The notes beneath the pieces are model-generated. The model was not told where the DNA came from, did no database searches, and saw only the letters and a list, made by a program, of their open reading frames with translations. From Firmicutes bacterium HGW-Firmicutes-7 (lineage in GTDB: Bacteria; Bacillota; Clostridia; Lachnospirales; Vallitaleaceae): a stretch of DNA of 64,000 nt. This document shows, in pieces, positions 61,003-64,000 of this stretch (positions within the stretch are counted from its first letter, which is position 1; the number at the start of each line of letters is the position of its first letter). Made by a program: the position numbers and the translations under genes. Location: assembly GCA_002841375.1 (NCBI GenBank), contig PGZO01000010.1:48699-112698 (forward strand). Direction: 5' to 3'.

Positions 61003-61473
61003 ATGAAACAATCGATCATAGTGCTTTTTGAAGAACTAATGGATTTAGAAATGAATTTTTCTACGTTATATAAAAATATTTCTAATTTGGAAGGTCAATT
61101 GGATGTGTCCATTAAAAACGTTGGACTAGTCTTGAGTAGAGAAGAACTACGACATGTTCAAACCTATGAAAAACTCATTGATGATTTAAAAAATAAAGAG
61201 CCGATTCTAATAGATAGTACAATAATAGATAATGCAAGAGGCCATCTTATAATGTTTAAACAAAATCTTAACCATACCTTGCTCAAATCTGTCAATGATA
61301 TTCTAATATTTGCATTAGATCTTGAAAACAAAAACGGGTATATCTTAAAGCAGTTATTAGAATTAGTCATAAAAGATGAGAATGAGTATAGCAAGGAATT
61401 GGTTTCAATATTTGAGGCCCTTATTATAGAGGAACAAAGACATGCTAAAAATCTTAAACAAGTTATAAAATAA
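61003..61473 (+). CDS. Ferritin-like (rubrerythrin-type) four-helix protein
   Basis: A 156-residue all-helical protein. Two ExxRH motifs, Glu48-x2-His51 (REELRHVQ) and Glu144-x2-His147 (IEEQRHAKN), lie on the second and fourth predicted helices. Glu residues at about 10-16 (helix 1) and 108 (helix 3) complete a possible di-iron site of ferritin-like proteins. There is no rubredoxin domain. It sits between thioredoxin and galU, in keeping with an oxidative-stress or iron role, but metal binding is inferred. Confidence 0.65.
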   Translation: MKQSIIVLFEELMDLEMNFSTLYKNISNLEGQLDVSIKNVGLVLSREELRHVQTYEKLIDDLKNKEPILIDSTIIDNARGHLIMFKQNLNHTLLKSVNDILIFALDLENKNGYILKQLLELVIKDENEYSKELVSIFEALIIEEQRHAKNLKQVIK

Positions 61474-61502
61474 TAGAGATGAGTGAAGATAAAGGAGATA
61501 TA

Positions 61503-62393
61503 ATGACAATTAAAAAAGCAATAATACCAGCAGCTGGTCTGGGAACTAGATTTTTACCGGCGACAAAAGCACAACCAAAAGAAATGTTGCCAATCGTTGA
61601 CAAGCCAACAATACAATACATTGTTGAGGAGGCTATAAATTCCGGAATAGAAGACATCATTATTGTAACAGGTAGAAATAAACGTTCAATTGAAGATCAC
61701 TTTGATAGATCAATAGAGTTAGAAATGATGCTTGAGCAAAAGGGACAGAAAGAGCTTCTCGAAATTGCTAGGCAAGTATCAAACATAGCGAATATTCATT
61801 ACATTAGACAAAAAGAACCAAGAGGACTTGGACATGCTATTTTAGTAGCGAAAAATTTTATTGGAAATGAGCCCTTTGCAGTACTTCTTGGAGATGATAT
61901 TGTTGTATCAAAAAAACCCTGTTTACAACAAATGATAGAAGTGTTTAACGAATACAAAACAAGCATCTTAGGGGTACAACAAGTTCCACTTGAAGCAGTT
62001 AATAAATATGGTATTGTTAAATGTAAGAATATTGAAGGAAGAGTATATAAGGTTCAAGATATGGTGGAAAAACCTAAAGCAGAAGAAGCACCTTCAAATA
62101 TTGCAATTCTAGGCAGATATATCATTACACCTCGTATTTTTAAGTATCTTGAAACCCAAGGAGCGGGTGCGGGTGGAGAAATTCAATTAACAGATGCATT
62201 AAGACGATTAGCAGAAGATGAAGCAATGTATGCCTATGATTTTCTCGGTAAAAGGTATGATGTAGGACATGTTCAAGGATATCTAGAAGCATCTGTTGAA
62301 TTTGCACTTAGAAGAGACGACTTAAAAGTAGACTTCCTAGCGTACCTAAAGAGAGTTGTACAAGACACCGAACAGTTTACATATTTTGAGTAA
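61503..62393 (+). CDS. galU: UTP-glucose-1-phosphate uridylyltransferase
   Basis: Makes UDP-glucose for cell-envelope glycans. The nucleotidyltransferase signature [27 protein letters not shown] is present (residues 4-30), with LLGDDIV for metal, and QEV/EKP-type loop [13 protein letters not shown]. The length of 296 is typical. ATG 61503 follows AAAGGAG; an ATG at 61479 is upstream of that site. Confidence 0.95.
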   Translation: MTIKKAIIPAAGLGTRFLPATKAQPKEMLPIVDKPTIQYIVEEAINSGIEDIIIVTGRNKRSIEDHFDRSIELEMMLEQKGQKELLEIARQVSNIANIHYIRQKEPRGLGHAILVAKNFIGNEPFAVLLGDDIVVSKKPCLQQMIEVFNEYKTSILGVQQVPLEAVNKYGIVKCKNIEGRVYKVQDMVEKPKAEEAPSNIAILGRYIITPRIFKYLETQGAGAGGEIQLTDALRRLAEDEAMYAYDFLGKRYDVGHVQGYLEASVEFALRRDDLKVDFLAYLKRVVQDTEQFTYFE

Positions 62394-62394
62394 A

Positions 62395-62434
62395 AAAAGG
62401 GCAGTTACATGAGCGTAAGTATGTAACTGCCCTT
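62395..62434. terminator. Terminator between galU and the AI-2E transporter gene
   Basis: GGGCAGTTACAT (62399-62410) pairs with ATGTAACTGCCC (62421-62432). On the minus strand a run of seven T follows, so it mainly ends the transporter transcript; on the plus strand only TT follows. Confidence 0.85.
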
Positions 62435-62443
62435 AGATCGTTG

Positions 62444-63652
62444 TTATTCAATAAGATCTTCTTTTTTGGGGACGGCGTCTTGTGTAGATTCTAACATTCT
62501 TCTATTATATTTCCCGTCTATGTATCGTTCAAACAAGGTTTTAATGATACTGAAGAGTGGTGCACCTAATAGCATTCCAATGAAGCCAAACATACTACCA
62601 AAGAGTATGATAGAGAATATAATCCAAAACGGGGATAAACCTATTGAATCTCCAAGAATCTTAGGACCTAATATGTTGCCATCGAACTGCTGCAGACCAA
62701 TAATGATGACGAGAAACCATAGCGCTTTTACTGGATCTACAAATAATAGAAATACAAAGCCTATACCACCACCAATAAATGGACCAAAGTATGGAACGAT
62801 ATTGGTTATGCCTACAAGTACACTAATGAGTAGGGGAAACGGCATTTTCACAATTAATACAATGAAAAAGCATAATAGGCCTATAATGAGTGAATCTACT
62901 AATTTACCAATAAAAAAGCGAGAGAATATTTTATGAGAAAAATCAATTGTTTCAAGTATCGATTGAGCCGTCTTTTTTGGAAAAAGCGCAACGATGATCT
63001 TTTTTGATTTCTTTGATCCTGATTCTTTGCTTGCTATTAAATAAATAGATATAATTATAGAAATAACAATATTCAACAATCCAAAGGCCAAGCCCTTCGT
63101 AATACTAATTAAGTTTGGTATGAGATTTGAAAGCATTTGGGTTAATTGATTAAAGGTCTTCGGTAGATTCTCTGTTAAGGTCTTATTAACGTAGTCAGGA
63201 TCTATATAATACATGTCATTATTGAAAGTAAATGAGAAGTTGTTAAGGTAAAGCATGAGTCGTTCAAGGCTTGGCTGAAACTCATTTGCAAATTCTAACA
63301 TGCTGCTTATGAGCTGCGGAAGGATAATTGCTAGCAACAATACGATTAATGTTAATAAAACCAAATATGAAAAAAAGATAGATAGAAAACGAGTATATTT
63401 GGTTTTTATATATTTTGTGCCAAATTTAATTTTTTGGAAAATATGCTTCTCAAATGCAATTACTAAAAAGTTCATAAAATAAGCAATTAACATTCCGAGT
63501 AAGAACGGTGACAAGATTGAAATTACATTGGAAAGAAAACCTTTCGTATCAGGCCAGTTAGATGTAACTCTATAGATCATAAAGCATATCAAAAAAACAA
63601 TGACAGTATAAATACTAATAGTGGTATATTTTTTATTCCATGAAACGCGCAT
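62444..63652 (-). CDS. AI-2E-family (PerM-like) membrane transporter
   Basis: A 402-residue protein with about eight membrane helices, a long periplasmic stretch (about 115-175) and the family region PLLISVLVGITNIVPYFGPFIGGG followed by QQFDGNILGPKILG. Relatives include TqsA and Na+/H+ or other solute exporters; the substrate cannot be stated. The start codon lies behind GGAGG (reverse strand, 63658-63664). Confidence 0.88.
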   Translation of the reverse strand: MRVSWNKKYTTISIYTVIVFLICFMIYRVTSNWPDTKGFLSNVISILSPFLLGMLIAYFMNFLVIAFEKHIFQKIKFGTKYIKTKYTRFLSIFFSYLVLLTLIVLLLAIILPQLISSMLEFANEFQPSLERLMLYLNNFSFTFNNDMYYIDPDYVNKTLTENLPKTFNQLTQMLSNLIPNLISITKGLAFGLLNIVISIIISIYLIASKESGSKKSKKIIVALFPKKTAQSILETIDFSHKIFSRFFIGKLVDSLIIGLLCFFIVLIVKMPFPLLISVLVGITNIVPYFGPFIGGGIGFVFLLFVDPVKALWFLVIIIGLQQFDGNILGPKILGDSIGLSPFWIIFSIILFGSMFGFIGMLLGAPLFSIIKTLFERYIDGKYNRRMLESTQDAVPKKEDLIE

Positions 63653-63768
63653 TGCATCAGTCCTCCTAATATTGAAAGGTATACATATACCTCTTAAAAA
63701 TGCCTATAAGGTATAATACCAAAAACTGACACATTAAACTAGCCATTTCATAAAAAAATAATTTCCTC

Positions 63769-63797
63769 TTGCTTTTTCTTGGCAATCGTATTATAAT
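63769..63797 (+). promoter_or_regulatory. Promoter of tRNA-Lys
   Basis: TTGCTT (63769-63774), 17 bases, TATAAT (63792-63797); the tRNA starts 23 bases later. Confidence 0.75.
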
Positions 63798-63819
63798 TTA
63801 CCTTGCTACAAAATAATAT

Positions 63820-63893
63820 GCGCTACTAGCTCAGCTGGTTAGAGCACCTGACTCTTAATCAGGGTGTCCCCGGTTCGAACCCGGGGTGGCGTA
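63820..63893 (+). tRNA. tRNA-Lys (anticodon CTT)
   Basis: Acceptor GCGCTAC/GTGGCGT (two wobble pairs), D-arm GCTC...GAGC, anticodon stem CCTGA/TCAGG with loop CTCTTAA, T-arm CCCGG-TTCGAAC-CCGGG. The anticodon CTT reads AAG. CCA is not encoded. The last 107 bases of the window after it hold no gene that I can see. Confidence 0.92.
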
Positions 63894-64000
63894 CTACTAA
63901 TAGGGGGTGTCGCAAAACTACTTTTAGTAGCGAGCGATGCTTCCTTTTTTTACTAAAAATAAAGCAGATGACCAAAAATAAACTTATATCGTTTGTTTTT

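Overview
The window is an AT-rich stretch of chromosome from an anaerobic, Gram-positive, probably spore-forming member of the Clostridia. The evidence is the fab/acc operon order, pyruvate:ferredoxin oxidoreductase, spmA-spmB, a FabT-type regulator with its operator, an S-layer-homology protein and strong AGGAGG-type ribosome binding sites. A protein that looks like DUF3881 and a zinc-ribbon/DUF6320-like membrane protein point to the Lachnospirales, but species cannot be fixed from sequence alone.

Layout. (1) 1-6.1 kb: the main fatty-acid operon, fabD(end)-fabG-fabF-accB-fabZ-accC-accD-accA. (2) 6.2-12.2 kb, minus strand: a nickel-pincer cofactor operon, larMN-larQ-larO-DUF3842-larC-larE-larB, preceded by a leader that can fold as a terminator. 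No recognisable lactate racemase LarA is present. (3) 12.4-19.9 kb, plus strand: a sigma-54 activator, a textbook -24/-12 promoter, a DUF362 protein with a cysteine-rich C-terminus, LipB, a free-standing 81-residue lipoyl-domain protein, an SDR with NAD-type features, a second complete KAS II and a LarC1-only protein. I do not recognise this combination as a described pathway; it is the best candidate here for a new system, probably working with the nickel cofactor made next door. (4) 20-30 kb: a lipase-like hydrolase, an acyltransferase/zinc-ribbon membrane pair, PFOR, spmAB, FabT with its own operator, and PEP carboxykinase. (5) 30-34 kb: a TPR protein, metG and tatD. (6) 34-45.6 kb: a xylose-type sensing and uptake locus (membrane-anchored sugar-binding protein, LytS/YesM kinase, YesN regulator, two XylF-like binding proteins, XylG, XylH) followed by a chemoreceptor with structured leader RNA. 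(7) 45.8-48.9 kb: a DUF3881-like protein, tRNA-Arg, an orphan amidase/holin pair, a small acidic protein, tRNA-Thr and a candidate small structured RNA. (8) 48.9-53.9 kb: TcdA, two tandem Rrf2 regulators, two Cys/Met PLP enzymes and DegV. (9) 54-57.5 kb: a UPF0303 protein, a eukaryotic-type HisA, a divergent shikimate-kinase-like protein, TrmB and an unknown protein. (10) 57.6-64 kb: a CPBP protease, an SLH/transglutaminase protein, thioredoxin, a ferritin-like protein, GalU, an AI-2E-family transporter and tRNA-Lys.

How parts may work together. The first operon makes malonyl-CoA and elongates acyl-ACP; the FabT encoded at 27.9 kb is the likely repressor of that operon, though the operon's promoter lies outside the window. 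The lar operon imports nickel and builds the pincer nucleotide. The sigma-54 block repeats one lar gene (larC) and two fab genes (SDR and KAS) beside a dedicated lipoyl carrier and its octanoyltransferase, which suggests acyl or carbonyl chemistry on a lipoyl arm coupled to a nickel-dependent step. That link is inference from neighbourhood only.
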